Shown: one piece after another, positions 15,884-24,830 of the stretch | Position numbering within the stretch: position 1 is the first letter of the stretch | How the letters are laid out: the number at the start of each line of letters is the position of its first letter | Translations under genes and position numbers: made by a program | The notes under the pieces: model-generated | The model's database searches: none | Told to the model about the DNA's origin: nothing | The model's input: the letters and a program-made list of their open reading frames with translations, nothing else | Source: Massilia mucilaginosa | Lineage (GTDB): Bacteria; Pseudomonadota; Gammaproteobacteria; Burkholderiales; Burkholderiaceae_D | Direction of reading: 5' to 3' | Assembly: GCF_011682145.1 (NCBI RefSeq) | Contig: NZ_WHJH01000028.1 | Coordinates: forward strand, 1-64,000 | DNA: 64,000 bases

Positions 15884-17733
15884 GCGGGCTGTGTGGCTGG
15901 ATCGGCCACGGCGCCAGTGCCGCTGACAACCAGGTCCTGATCGCGTCGATGGCGGCGCCGCTGGCGGCCTTCGACCAGAACCCCGTCAGCACCGTGCAAG
16001 CGGCGCGCAGCGCGCTGGCGGTGTCGGCGCGCGCGGCCAGCGCCCACGTGTACCAGGGCGAGGGCCTGTTGGTGGCCGTCTGGGGCGAACCGGAACTGGC
16101 CGACGGCCTCGAGGCCCAGGGCGGGCACGAGGCCGGGTTGGCCGAACGCGTGGCGCGCCTGTGGCGGCGCGACCCGGACGCCGTCTGCGTCAAACTGAGC
16201 GGCGCCTTTGCGCTCGCCATCCTCGACGACGCCAAGGGCGACGCCCTGCTGGCGATCGACCGCATGGGCACCCACCAATTGAGCTACCAGACGGTGGGCG
16301 AGGCGCTGGTGTTCGCCACCTCGTCGGACGCGCTGATCCGCCACCCAAAAACGCCGGCGGCGATCGATCCGCAAGGCTTGTACAACTACGTCTACTTCCA
16401 CATGGTGCCGGCGCCGGGCACCGTGTACCGCGGCCAGCAACGCCTGCTGCCGGGCGAATGCCTGCGCTTCAGGCACGGCGGCGTCGAGAAACGCGCCTAC
16501 TGGCGCATGGTGTTCGACGAACAGCCGCAGCACTCGTTCGAGGACCTCAAGCAGCAGTTCCGCGACCTGCTGCGCAGCAGCGTGCGCGAGGCGGCCGGCA
16601 AGCAGCCGTACGGCGCCTTCCTGTCCGGCGGCACCGACAGCTCCACCATCGCCGGCATCATGCGCGAGCTGAACGACCAGCCGGTCAACACCTACTCGAT
16701 CGGTTTCGAAGCCGAAGGCTACGACGAAATGTCGTACGCGCGCCTGGCCTCGAAACACTTCGGCACCAGCCACCACGAGTACTACGTGACGCCGGACGAC
16801 GTGGTGGCCGCCATTCCGCGCATCGGCGCGGTGTTCGACCAGCCCTTCGGCAATGCCTCGGCGGTGCCGGCCTTTTACTGCGCGCGCCTGGCCCGCGCCG
16901 ACGGCGTCACCCGCATGCTGGGCGGCGACGGCGGCGACGAACTATTCGGCGGCAACGAGCGCTACTCCAAGCAGCACGTGTTCGCCCTGTACGACAAGGT
17001 CCCGGGCCTGCTGCGCAAGGCCCTGCTGGAACCGGCCGTCTTCAACTTCCCGGCCGGCGAACGCCTCAAACTGATTCGCAAGGCGCGCAGCTACATCGAG
17101 CAAGCCTCGCTGCCGATGCCGGCGCGCCTGGAAACCTACAACCTGCTGGGCCGCTTCGGCCCGGCGCAAGTATTTACCGCCGGCTTTCTGGCCGGTGCCG
17201 ACACCGGCGCGCCGCTGGCCAGCCTGTCGCACACCTACGCCCAGAACGACGCATCGAGCCTGATCAACCGCATGCTGGCGCTCGACCTGAAAGTCACCCT
17301 GGCCGACAACGACCTGCCCAAGGTGATCAAGGCCTGCGAGCTGGCGGCGATGGAAGCGGCCTTCCCGTTCCTGTCGGACCGGATGGTGGCCTTCTCGGCG
17401 CGCCTGACGGCCAAACAGAAACTCAATGGCACCCAGCTGCGCTACTTCTTCAAGGAAGCGCTGCGCGGCTTCCTGCCCGACGAAATCATCACCAAGCAAA
17501 AGCACGGCTTCGGCCTGCCGTTCGGCGTGTGGCTGCAAAAGCACAAGCCGCTGCAGCAGCTCGCGCTCGACAGCCTGTCCGACCTCAAGGCGCGCCAGAT
17601 CGTGCGTCCCGAATTCATCGACGCGCTGGTCGGCCAGCACCTCAACGAGCACGCCGGCTACCACGGCACCATGGTGTGGGTCCTGATGATGATGGAACAG
17701 TGGTTCAAACAACGCTCCGCACCGCAAAGCTGA
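15880..17733 (+). CDS. Asparagine-synthase-like amidotransferase
   Basis: 617 residues: an N-terminal class II glutamine amidotransferase-like domain (about 1-200) and a C-terminal synthetase domain with the pyrophosphate loop FLSGGTDSS near residue 250 and LGGDGGDELFGGN near 350. The GTG start gives MSGLCGWIG, placing the candidate nucleophile at residue 5 rather than residue 2 as in AsnB. A CTG at 15889 would give Met-Cys, but its ribosome site is poor. It may transfer ammonia to an acyl-adenylate formed on the product of the neighbouring ligase/decarboxylase, or work without glutaminase activity. It differs from the second, canonical amidotransferase at 32050-33951. Confidence 0.88.
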   Translation: MSGLCGWIGHGASAADNQVLIASMAAPLAAFDQNPVSTVQAARSALAVSARAASAHVYQGEGLLVAVWGEPELADGLEAQGGHEAGLAERVARLWRRDPDAVCVKLSGAFALAILDDAKGDALLAIDRMGTHQLSYQTVGEALVFATSSDALIRHPKTPAAIDPQGLYNYVYFHMVPAPGTVYRGQQRLLPGECLRFRHGGVEKRAYWRMVFDEQPQHSFEDLKQQFRDLLRSSVREAAGKQPYGAFLSGGTDSSTIAGIMRELNDQPVNTYSIGFEAEGYDEMSYARLASKHFGTSHHEYYVTPDDVVAAIPRIGAVFDQPFGNASAVPAFYCARLARADGVTRMLGGDGGDELFGGNERYSKQHVFALYDKVPGLLRKALLEPAVFNFPAGERLKLIRKARSYIEQASLPMPARLETYNLLGRFGPAQVFTAGFLAGADTGAPLASLSHTYAQNDASSLINRMLALDLKVTLADNDLPKVIKACELAAMEAAFPFLSDRMVAFSARLTAKQKLNGTQLRYFFKEALRGFLPDEIITKQKHGFGLPFGVWLQKHKPLQQLALDSLSDLKARQIVRPEFIDALVGQHLNEHAGYHGTMVWVLMMMEQWFKQRSAPQS

Positions 17734-17739
17734 TTACCG

Positions 17740-18906
17740 ATGCCCGAATACCAGCGTTTCGACGCCGTAGCATGTGAATTTCCCCGTCCGCGCGTACCTC
17801 TGTTGCCGGCCCTGCACTGGGCCGACCTCGGTTTCGGCAGCGGCACCGTCGCTCCCGCCCTGATCGACGGCACCGCCGTGCGCCACTTCGCGCGCGGCCG
17901 CTACGCCATGCACGCGGCCTGCCAGGCCGGCGGCATCGGTCCCGGCACGGTCTTGCTGGCCCCGTCCTACCACTGCCGCACCATGATCGACCCGGCGCTG
18001 GCGCTGGGCGGCACGGTGCTGTTCTATGAGGTCGACAGCGACCTGACCCCGCGCGTGGACAGCATCCGCGCCCTGCTGGCGCCGCGCGACCACGGCATCA
18101 AGGCCCTCGTGCTGCCGCACTACTTCGGCTTCGAACAGCCGCCGGCATTGCTGGCGGCGGTGAGCGCGGTGTGCCGCCACCACGGCATCATGTTCATCGA
18201 AGACTGTTCGCACGCCTGGCAGGTGGCCGCCAAACGGGCCCAGACCGGCCAGGCCAACGCCGACCATGTGCTCATGGCCAGCCCCTACAAATTTTTCGGC
18301 TGCGAAGACGGCGGCGTGTTGTGGGCCAACCCGGCGCTGTTTCCGATCACGCCGCCGGCCAGGCCCGGCCTGCTGCGCGAAATCAAGGCCTTCAAGTCGG
18401 CCTGGTCGCGCAACCGCGCCGCGCATGCGCCGGCCACCGCCGCCGAGCCGCGCGACCCGGCCTTGCGCGGGCACGACATCGTCGAGCGCCACGACGGGCC
18501 CTCGTCCCAGTACGAGCGCGCCATGGAAAACAAGAACAGCCTGGCCCTGTCGCGCTGGGTGATGCGGCGCACGCGCCTCGCGCCCCTGGTCGAACGGCGC
18601 CGCCAGCATTACAGCCAGTGGCTCGAAGCGGTGGCCGGCGCGCGCGGCGGCCAGGCGCTGATGCCCGACCTGCCCGACGACTGCGCACCGTATATGTTCC
18701 CGATCACGATCGCCGAGCCGGACCCGGTGTTCTACCAGCTGAAGCAGGCCGGCATGCCGATTTTCCGCTGGGACGACATGGCGGTGTCGAGCTGCACGGT
18801 GGCGCGCAACTACCGCCTGCACCTGCTGCACCTGCCCTGCCACCAGGGCCTGTCCGCGCAGCAGATGGCGTGGATGACGGCGCTGGTCTCGAAAGCGCTG
18901 GCATGA
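17740..18906 (+). CDS. DegT/DnrJ/EryC1-type PLP aminotransferase
   Basis: 388 residues. Recognised by the DegT-family pattern: substrate/PLP segment LLAPSYHCRTMIDPALALGG, the IEDCSHAWQ motif (Asp pairing with the PLP nitrogen, about residue 155) and SPYKFFGCEDGGVLW with the Schiff-base Lys near 185. Such enzymes aminate sugar or keto intermediates. It starts six bases after the amidotransferase stop, and its own stop overlaps the next start (ATGA), so it is part of the same train. The substrate is not predictable; a sugar nucleotide for the exopolysaccharide or a small amine carrier are both possible. Confidence 0.85.
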   Translation: MPEYQRFDAVACEFPRPRVPLLPALHWADLGFGSGTVAPALIDGTAVRHFARGRYAMHAACQAGGIGPGTVLLAPSYHCRTMIDPALALGGTVLFYEVDSDLTPRVDSIRALLAPRDHGIKALVLPHYFGFEQPPALLAAVSAVCRHHGIMFIEDCSHAWQVAAKRAQTGQANADHVLMASPYKFFGCEDGGVLWANPALFPITPPARPGLLREIKAFKSAWSRNRAAHAPATAAEPRDPALRGHDIVERHDGPSSQYERAMENKNSLALSRWVMRRTRLAPLVERRRQHYSQWLEAVAGARGGQALMPDLPDDCAPYMFPITIAEPDPVFYQLKQAGMPIFRWDDMAVSSCTVARNYRLHLLHLPCHQGLSAQQMAWMTALVSKALA

Positions 18907-20993
18907 GCGGCTGGAGCGGCGTGCCGCTGCAGCGCTCCCTCGGCAGCCACGGCGCGGCCTGGGATGCATTGAATGCGCGCCTGTTCGGCGGCCATCCGCT
19001 GCTCGGCGCGCTGTTCATCGACGGCTTGCTGACCCAGTTCGGCGACGGCAGCGAGCAGCTGTGGACCTGCCGGCGCGACGGCCAGGTCGAGGCGATGTGC
19101 ATACTCAAGCCGCGCAACGCGCTGGTGTGGGCCAGCTTCCTGCCGTCGCAGGCGCAGCTCGGCGCCACCCTGGTGGCCGACGCCGCCCTGCTCGATTCGC
19201 TCTCGCACAGCCTGCCGCCGCTGGTGATCCAGCTCGACCTGCTGTGCAACGACCCGCAAGTGGGCGCGGTGCTGGACGGCCCGGTGCCGGGCCAGCACCT
19301 GCTGAACCACGCGCGCACGATGCGGATCGCCCTCGATGGCAGTTTCGCGGACTACTTGTCGGGGCGCGCTCACCTGCAAAGCAATATCAAGCGCTACCAG
19401 AAACGCGTGCTGGAAAACGGCGTGGCCAAGCGCCACGTGTACATCCTCGACCCCGCCGCCATGGACGCGGCGGTGGACCGCTACGCCGCGCTCGAAGGGG
19501 CGGGCTGGAAGGGCCGCAGCGGCACCGCGGTCGGCGCCAGCCCGGCCCAGCACCAGTTCTACCGCGACCTGCTGCGCCGGGGCGCGGAGGGCGGCAACGC
19601 CATGGTGTGCGAGCTGTGGCTGGACAACAAACTGGCCGCCTCGCGCCTGCTCCTGCGCCGCAACGGCATGTACGTGATGCTCAAGACCAGCTACGACGAG
19701 AGCTTTTCGGACTACTCGCCGGGCCGCCTGCTGCTGCGCGGCGTGATCGAACACGCGTTCGCGGCCGATCCGGGCGGCGCCATCGAGTTCTACACCGACG
19801 CCGACCCCAATCTGCTCGAATGGGCCACCGGCCAGCGCTGGATCCGGCACCGCACGCTGTACCGCTGGAGCGTGGCCGAAGCGCTCAAGGTGTCGCTGCG
19901 CGCCTGGCACAGCAAGCCGCGCGTGCAGGAAGGCCTGGCGGTCGAGGTGTTCCACCACCCGGATGCGCTGGCGCCCGACGTGCAAAGCTTCATGACCAAG
20001 GCCGAAAAGCAGAATGTGGCCGGCGGCCTGGCGTGGTACCGCAACCTGGTCGACACGGTATACCCGGCCAATCCCGGGCTGCGTTTCTACGTGCTGCGGC
20101 GCGGCGGGCAAGTGATGGCGGTGCTGCCGCTGCGCGCCGAAAAATCCGGCGGCGCCTGGCAACTGAGTTCATTGTCGAATTTTTATACCAGCCTGTACGA
20201 GCCGGTGCTCGACCCCGGCCTCAAATCGCGCGAGATGGTGATGGTGCTGGCGGCCATCCAGGACGAATTCCCCGGCCTGGGGTCGCTGACGCTCACGCCG
20301 ATGGACCCGGAGTCGCACTCCTACCAGACCTTGCTGGGCGCGATGCGCATCAAGGGCTGGCTCGCGTTCGAGTATTTCGCCTTCGGCAACTGGTACCAGC
20401 CGATCGAAGGCGACTGGACCAGCTACCTGGCCGCGCGCGGCGGGCAGCTGCAAAACACCATCCGGCGCACGGGCAAGAAGTTCGCCAACGAAGGCGGCAC
20501 CCTGGAAATCGTCACCAGCGCCAGGGACTTGCCGGTGGCGATCGCGGCCTACGAAAAGGTGTACGCGGCCAGCTGGAAGAAGCCTGAGCCCTTCCCCGCG
20601 TTCATGCCGGCGCTGATGCAGGCCTACGCCGCCAAGGGTTTCCTGCGCCTGGGACTGGCGTGGATCAAGGGCGAACCGGTGGCGGCGCAGTTGTGGATCG
20701 TGTCATACGGACGGGCCGAAATCTACAAGCTGGCCTACGACGAGGGCTTCAAGGCCTATTCGCCGGGGACCCTGATCACGGCCATGCTGATGGAGCACGC
20801 GATCGACAAGGACAAGGTCACCGAGATCGATTACCTGATCGGCGACGATGCCTATAAAAAGACCTGGATGAGCCACCGGCGCGAACGCTGGGGCGTGGTG
20901 GCGTACAACCCCCGATCGCTGCGCGGCCTGAGGGGACTGGCGCGCGAAGCGGCCGGCCGCGCCGCGCGCGGCGTGGCCGACCGCCTCGCTTGA
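18903..20993 (+). CDS. Tandem-domain GNAT acyltransferase (FemAB/CelD-like)
   Basis: 696 residues from the ATG that overlaps the upstream stop. Two acetyltransferase-like halves (about 1-330 and 340-696) repeat the same motifs: LQSNIKRYQKRV versus LQNTIRRTGKKF, SYDESFSDYSPGRLL versus AYDEGFKAYSPGTLI, and EFYTDADPNLLEWATG versus DYLIGDDAYKKTWMS. This is the BcsL/CelD-like GNAT branch used in polysaccharide and peptidoglycan-type aminoacyl transfer. A two-domain fusion could acylate two positions or have one catalytic and one structural half. Last gene of the plus train; only four bases separate its stop from the convergent gene at 20998. Confidence 0.87.
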   Translation: MSGWSGVPLQRSLGSHGAAWDALNARLFGGHPLLGALFIDGLLTQFGDGSEQLWTCRRDGQVEAMCILKPRNALVWASFLPSQAQLGATLVADAALLDSLSHSLPPLVIQLDLLCNDPQVGAVLDGPVPGQHLLNHARTMRIALDGSFADYLSGRAHLQSNIKRYQKRVLENGVAKRHVYILDPAAMDAAVDRYAALEGAGWKGRSGTAVGASPAQHQFYRDLLRRGAEGGNAMVCELWLDNKLAASRLLLRRNGMYVMLKTSYDESFSDYSPGRLLLRGVIEHAFAADPGGAIEFYTDADPNLLEWATGQRWIRHRTLYRWSVAEALKVSLRAWHSKPRVQEGLAVEVFHHPDALAPDVQSFMTKAEKQNVAGGLAWYRNLVDTVYPANPGLRFYVLRRGGQVMAVLPLRAEKSGGAWQLSSLSNFYTSLYEPVLDPGLKSREMVMVLAAIQDEFPGLGSLTLTPMDPESHSYQTLLGAMRIKGWLAFEYFAFGNWYQPIEGDWTSYLAARGGQLQNTIRRTGKKFANEGGTLEIVTSARDLPVAIAAYEKVYAASWKKPEPFPAFMPALMQAYAAKGFLRLGLAWIKGEPVAAQLWIVSYGRAEIYKLAYDEGFKAYSPGTLITAMLMEHAIDKDKVTEIDYLIGDDAYKKTWMSHRRERWGVVAYNPRSLRGLRGLAREAAGRAARGVADRLA

Positions 20994-20997
20994 ATGC

Positions 20998-23900
20998 TCA
21001 AGCCGAGGTGCGGATGAAGAAGACGTTGTCCTTCCCGTTCGGCATGAGCATGAAACCGCGCAGCGCCGGCACGTAGCGGAAGCGGTTGTGCACCCCGGCC
21101 CCGCTGCTCTCGGGCGGACGGGTGCGGCCGGCCAGTTCGAACATGCTCATATCCCAGGTATTGCCCCCGTTCGGCTTGATCACGTAGATGCGGCCGGCGC
21201 CCGCGCCCTGGCCGCAGTAGAACAGGAAGCGGTCGTTGGCCGGATCGTAATCCATGCCGGCGTAGGTTGGCTTGTCGGCCTTGAAGCTCTCCAGCGCCGC
21301 ACTCGGATTGAACGACACCGATATCTGCACCGTGCCCTCGAGCGGCACGCGCGAGGCGAACACCCCGGGCGTCCCGTAACCCATGCCATCGGCCCAGTTC
21401 AGCGAAAACAGCTGGTTGCGCAGGGCGTCGTGTGCGATCGGCCAGCGGATCGTATCGTCGGTGCGCTGCGTGATCGGCTGGCTCCAGCTGCGGGTGGCCG
21501 CCGAAAAACGCGCCAGCCCGGTGCTCCAGACGTCGCCCGTGTTGCGGACGACGACCGCGCCCAGGTGGCCGGTCGGAATGTCGGCCCAGGTGCCGGCCGC
21601 ATCCCAGGTGTTCGTTTCCAGGTCGAAGCCATCGACGTTGTGGAAGGAGTGCGCATTGCCGTAGGCGGCGCGCACGCCGAAGGTCATTATCCGGTTCAGT
21701 TGAGGCACGTAATGCGCGGTGCTGTACAGGTGGCGCGAGGTCGGCTTGCCGTCGGCGTAGTAGGCCACGTCGATCGCGGTGCGCGCGCTCTGGCCCTGGC
21801 GCAGCTGCCATACCGGCGCATTGTCGGTCAGGCGCAGCGACACCGCGCGGTTGTCGGGCGAGTCGAGGTGGCCGCCGGCCGCCGCGATCAGGATTTCGTT
21901 GCTGCGCTCATTGAAGGCGATGCCGCTGTAGGCATGCACCGCCGAGCCGCCGGCACCAAGGGTGCCGGCGATTTCGATCCACTCGCCCAGCCCCGTGCCG
22001 GCGAACCAGGACGGATCGCCTTCGTGCGGCGTGCTTGGCACCGGCAGCGGCGTGGGCGGCGCGTACAGCGCCGGTTTCACGCCCCACACCGGCTTGACGT
22101 CGAAGGCGGCGCGCAAGGCGCCCCAGTTGGTGGCGCCCGTCATGCGTTCGTACGCCTCGCGCGCACCCGGCACGCCATGGCGCACCGCGTAGGCGATGGC
22201 CGGCACCAGGTTGCCCCACATGGCGCGCTCGCCCGGCATGTATTCGGCGGCCAGCACGCCTTCGGTCTTGCCCAGCCAGGCCGGCGGCGTGGCATAGGTG
22301 GCCTGGTATACCTCGGCCTCGGAGCTGTACCAGGGACCGGTGCCGTTATCGTAATCGGGCTTGGCGCTGGGCGAAATGACCATCGTGTACGGTACCGCGT
22401 TGACGTACCAGAAGGCGGCTTTGGTGCCGAGCCGGCCGACCGCGCTGCGCGCCTTCCAGGCGAAGAAGGCACTGAGCTTGGTGCTGGCGGCCGCCGAAAT
22501 CGGCAAGCCCAGCGAGACCGAATAGCCGAAGGCCGCGGTGACGAAGTCCTGCTGCCACGGTGAACCCATGCGGATGGTGCCGTCGTAGCCTTCGCCCGGC
22601 TTGATCCAGCCGAACGGATTGTTCGGACGGGCCACGTAACGGCCGTGGAAGTGCTCGATATTCGCTTCCACCGAGGCGATCAATTCGGCGCGCAGTTCGC
22701 GATCGTCGTCGGGCGTGACGCACAGGGCCTGCACGCGCGTGCGCCAGTCCCACGCGCAGCTGCGGGTCTGCCAGGCCGCGACGGCGGTTTGCACCAGGCC
22801 CTTGCTGCCGGTGCGCAGCGCGGTGTTGTCGCCATTGCCAAGGTAGTTGGCGGTGGCGGCGAACTGCACCTGCTCCATAAAGTAGAAACGGCCGGTGGCC
22901 AGGTAGGCCGCAAACCCGACCGACGGGCTGTGCGCCACATCCCAGCTGGGCGGATTGCCGCCGGTGGCGACCGGGGTGTACTGGCCGTTGGTGGAGCCGC
23001 CGGTATCCTTGAACCCATGGCCGGCGCGGATGTTCAGGGTCGGATGGCTGGAAAAGCGCAGCGGACGGTTGGTGTTCTCGTCGCGGTAGTGCAGGCCGTA
23101 GCGGCCGGCCGAAAAGCCGTTGCGCACCACGCCGGCGTAGGTGGCCGGGGTGTCGGCCACCAGAAACAGCACGTCGTGCTGCGGCAGCAGCCCGATCGGG
23201 TCCTGGTAGCCGGACGACGCCATGCTGTCGCCGTAATAGGTGAAGTTACCGGCCTGCAGCGGCGTGTAGCTGGCCGCCAGGGCCTTCACCGCGCTCGCAT
23301 CGGCGGTCAGGCGCGCCTGGTACGACGGCACCAGTTCGGTCGCCTGCAGGTAGACCGGATTCTGGCGCGGCACCACGCCGGGATCGGCGCCGCCCCAGTA
23401 CGACAGCGCGGTCCCGCTGATCAACGGCGTGCGCTGATGGTGTTTGAGGTCGATGGCGGCCGACATGCGCAGGCTGCCATTGAGCGAAAACGTGTAGGTG
23501 GCCGCCTTGTTCGATGGCGCGGCCACGCGCAGGTAGCCGTTCTCGATCCACGGCAGCACCTCGAGCGCGCCGCTGGCCCACAGGCGCACTTCGAGCCAGG
23601 CCACCAGGTGCGGGTCGCTGCCGACCGGCTTGCGGTAGATCCAGGACGACATCAGCGGACCGCTGACCCAGGTCTTGAACGGGCTGTCCCAGTCGGCGCC
23701 CTGCCAGCTGACGGTGCCGAACGCGCCGCAGCCGACTTCGGCGACGGCGCCGCTGTTGCGCAGGCGCGCGGTGTCGATCAGGCTCTCGCCCGCGGGGGCC
23801 GCGATGGTGCCCAGGTTGACGGTGGTGCCGGCGGCGCCGGGCAAGCTGGCCTGGCCGGAGAGCAGCGCGAATTTGAGCGAGCCGTCCGGCCACACATTCT

Positions 23901-24249
23901 TGACGTTGACCTGCAGCGCGCCCTTGTCCGAACCGAGCGTGCGCCCGGCCGGCACATCGCCGCGGCGGAAGGCGAAGCCCAGGCTGAACGGCACCGAGGC
24001 CTGGCCGGTGGTGCTCACGACAGTAAACGAGGCATTCGGGACCGGCGCGCCCGGCTGCGGCACGAGCGGCGGCGTACCCTGGTCGAAGGGACCGGAGGCC
24101 GTGGTCTGCACGCCGCCGGCGGCGGTCGAGGTGGGCGCGGCGGCGGCGCCATCGCCATCGCCGCCGCCGCCGCCGCAAGCGGTGAGCGCGCCGGAGGCGA
24201 CCAGCATGGTGGAGCGTCGGAGGAAAATACGGCGTTGCAAGTCGGTCAT
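20998..24249 (-). CDS. Large Tat-type lipoprotein, RIFT-barrel-like and kelch-like regions
   Basis: 1083 residues. The N-terminus has RRIFLRR (residues 6-12) followed by a hydrophobic stretch and an LTAC lipobox (Cys25), then a Gly-rich linker, so it is predicted to be a Tat-exported lipoprotein. Residues about 70-650 start with a segment (VPFSLGFAFRRGDVPAG, LQVNVKNVWPDGSLKFAL) resembling the RIFT-barrel domain of exo-rhamnogalacturonan-lyase-like proteins. Residues about 730-1083 contain short beta-rich repeats reminiscent of kelch/beta-propeller blades (AYSGIAFNERSNEILIAAAG, NVDGFDLETNTWDAAG). A polysaccharide-binding or -degrading role is an inference; no catalytic site was identified. Confidence 0.8.
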   Translation of the reverse strand: MTDLQRRIFLRRSTMLVASGALTACGGGGGDGDGAAAAPTSTAAGGVQTTASGPFDQGTPPLVPQPGAPVPNASFTVVSTTGQASVPFSLGFAFRRGDVPAGRTLGSDKGALQVNVKNVWPDGSLKFALLSGQASLPGAAGTTVNLGTIAAPAGESLIDTARLRNSGAVAEVGCGAFGTVSWQGADWDSPFKTWVSGPLMSSWIYRKPVGSDPHLVAWLEVRLWASGALEVLPWIENGYLRVAAPSNKAATYTFSLNGSLRMSAAIDLKHHQRTPLISGTALSYWGGADPGVVPRQNPVYLQATELVPSYQARLTADASAVKALAASYTPLQAGNFTYYGDSMASSGYQDPIGLLPQHDVLFLVADTPATYAGVVRNGFSAGRYGLHYRDENTNRPLRFSSHPTLNIRAGHGFKDTGGSTNGQYTPVATGGNPPSWDVAHSPSVGFAAYLATGRFYFMEQVQFAATANYLGNGDNTALRTGSKGLVQTAVAAWQTRSCAWDWRTRVQALCVTPDDDRELRAELIASVEANIEHFHGRYVARPNNPFGWIKPGEGYDGTIRMGSPWQQDFVTAAFGYSVSLGLPISAAASTKLSAFFAWKARSAVGRLGTKAAFWYVNAVPYTMVISPSAKPDYDNGTGPWYSSEAEVYQATYATPPAWLGKTEGVLAAEYMPGERAMWGNLVPAIAYAVRHGVPGAREAYERMTGATNWGALRAAFDVKPVWGVKPALYAPPTPLPVPSTPHEGDPSWFAGTGLGEWIEIAGTLGAGGSAVHAYSGIAFNERSNEILIAAAGGHLDSPDNRAVSLRLTDNAPVWQLRQGQSARTAIDVAYYADGKPTSRHLYSTAHYVPQLNRIMTFGVRAAYGNAHSFHNVDGFDLETNTWDAAGTWADIPTGHLGAVVVRNTGDVWSTGLARFSAATRSWSQPITQRTDDTIRWPIAHDALRNQLFSLNWADGMGYGTPGVFASRVPLEGTVQISVSFNPSAALESFKADKPTYAGMDYDPANDRFLFYCGQGAGAGRIYVIKPNGGNTWDMSMFELAGRTRPPESSGAGVHNRFRYVPALRGFMLMPNGKDNVFFIRTSA

Positions 24250-24830
24250 AATGGTTTCTTCGTAATAACAATGAAAAGAGTGCTATTAACGCGGCGTCGC
24301 TCGTTCTTTAGACCACCCCAATAGCGCGGCGATGAGTTCGTTTGTTGCGGCATGGAAACGCCATTCTACCCGCATATTTACCGCGCGCGAAATGACGGTT
24401 CACAAACAAAACGAGAAAAACGGCTATTTATTTTTGCGGGATGATTAAATGGCAATGATTATTGAATTGCCGAATTGGAATAATAATGAAGGCTTGGTCA
24501 ATATTACCGCCGGCATAATCAGATAGCCGCTTTGGCATTATCAGGCGCGGTGCCGCCATATTAACCGGCCTCGACAATAATGAACAGCGCCGTCATGCCC
24601 GCACGGGCAACGGGGGCTTGCCCCAGCGGGGCGGGAAGAGGCAACGGCGGTCCCGGATAATCGCGCTGCGATATAATAAGGCGGGCTGGTCTGTAAAGAA
24701 GGGATAAGGCGGATCTGGAATGCGCTGTTCAATATTCAAGTATTCGAGAAACACAACGGTGATAATATCTTTGGCAACGCCGCCGGGGTGCCCGGGATAA
24801 TCAAGTCCGGGGGCGCGCATTAATGCGCGA
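24250..24830. other. 581-base intergenic region, no gene recognised
   Basis: It separates the flippase stop (24831) from the start of the Tat-type lipoprotein gene (24249), both on the minus strand. The part nearest 24360-24540 is AT-rich and likely holds the lipoprotein promoter. The part nearest the flippase has repeated CCCGGATAATC / CCCGGGATAATC pieces and a perfect palindrome. No convincing ORF or RNA gene is visible. Confidence 0.6.
24814..24829. repeat. Perfect 16-bp palindrome downstream of flippase
   Basis: CGCGCATTAATGCGCG, fully self-complementary, ends one base before the flippase stop codon at 24831. CCGGGG and CCCCGG flank it and could extend a hairpin. It may act as a factor-dependent terminator or stabilise the end of the long mRNA; there is no T run. 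Confidence 0.45.
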
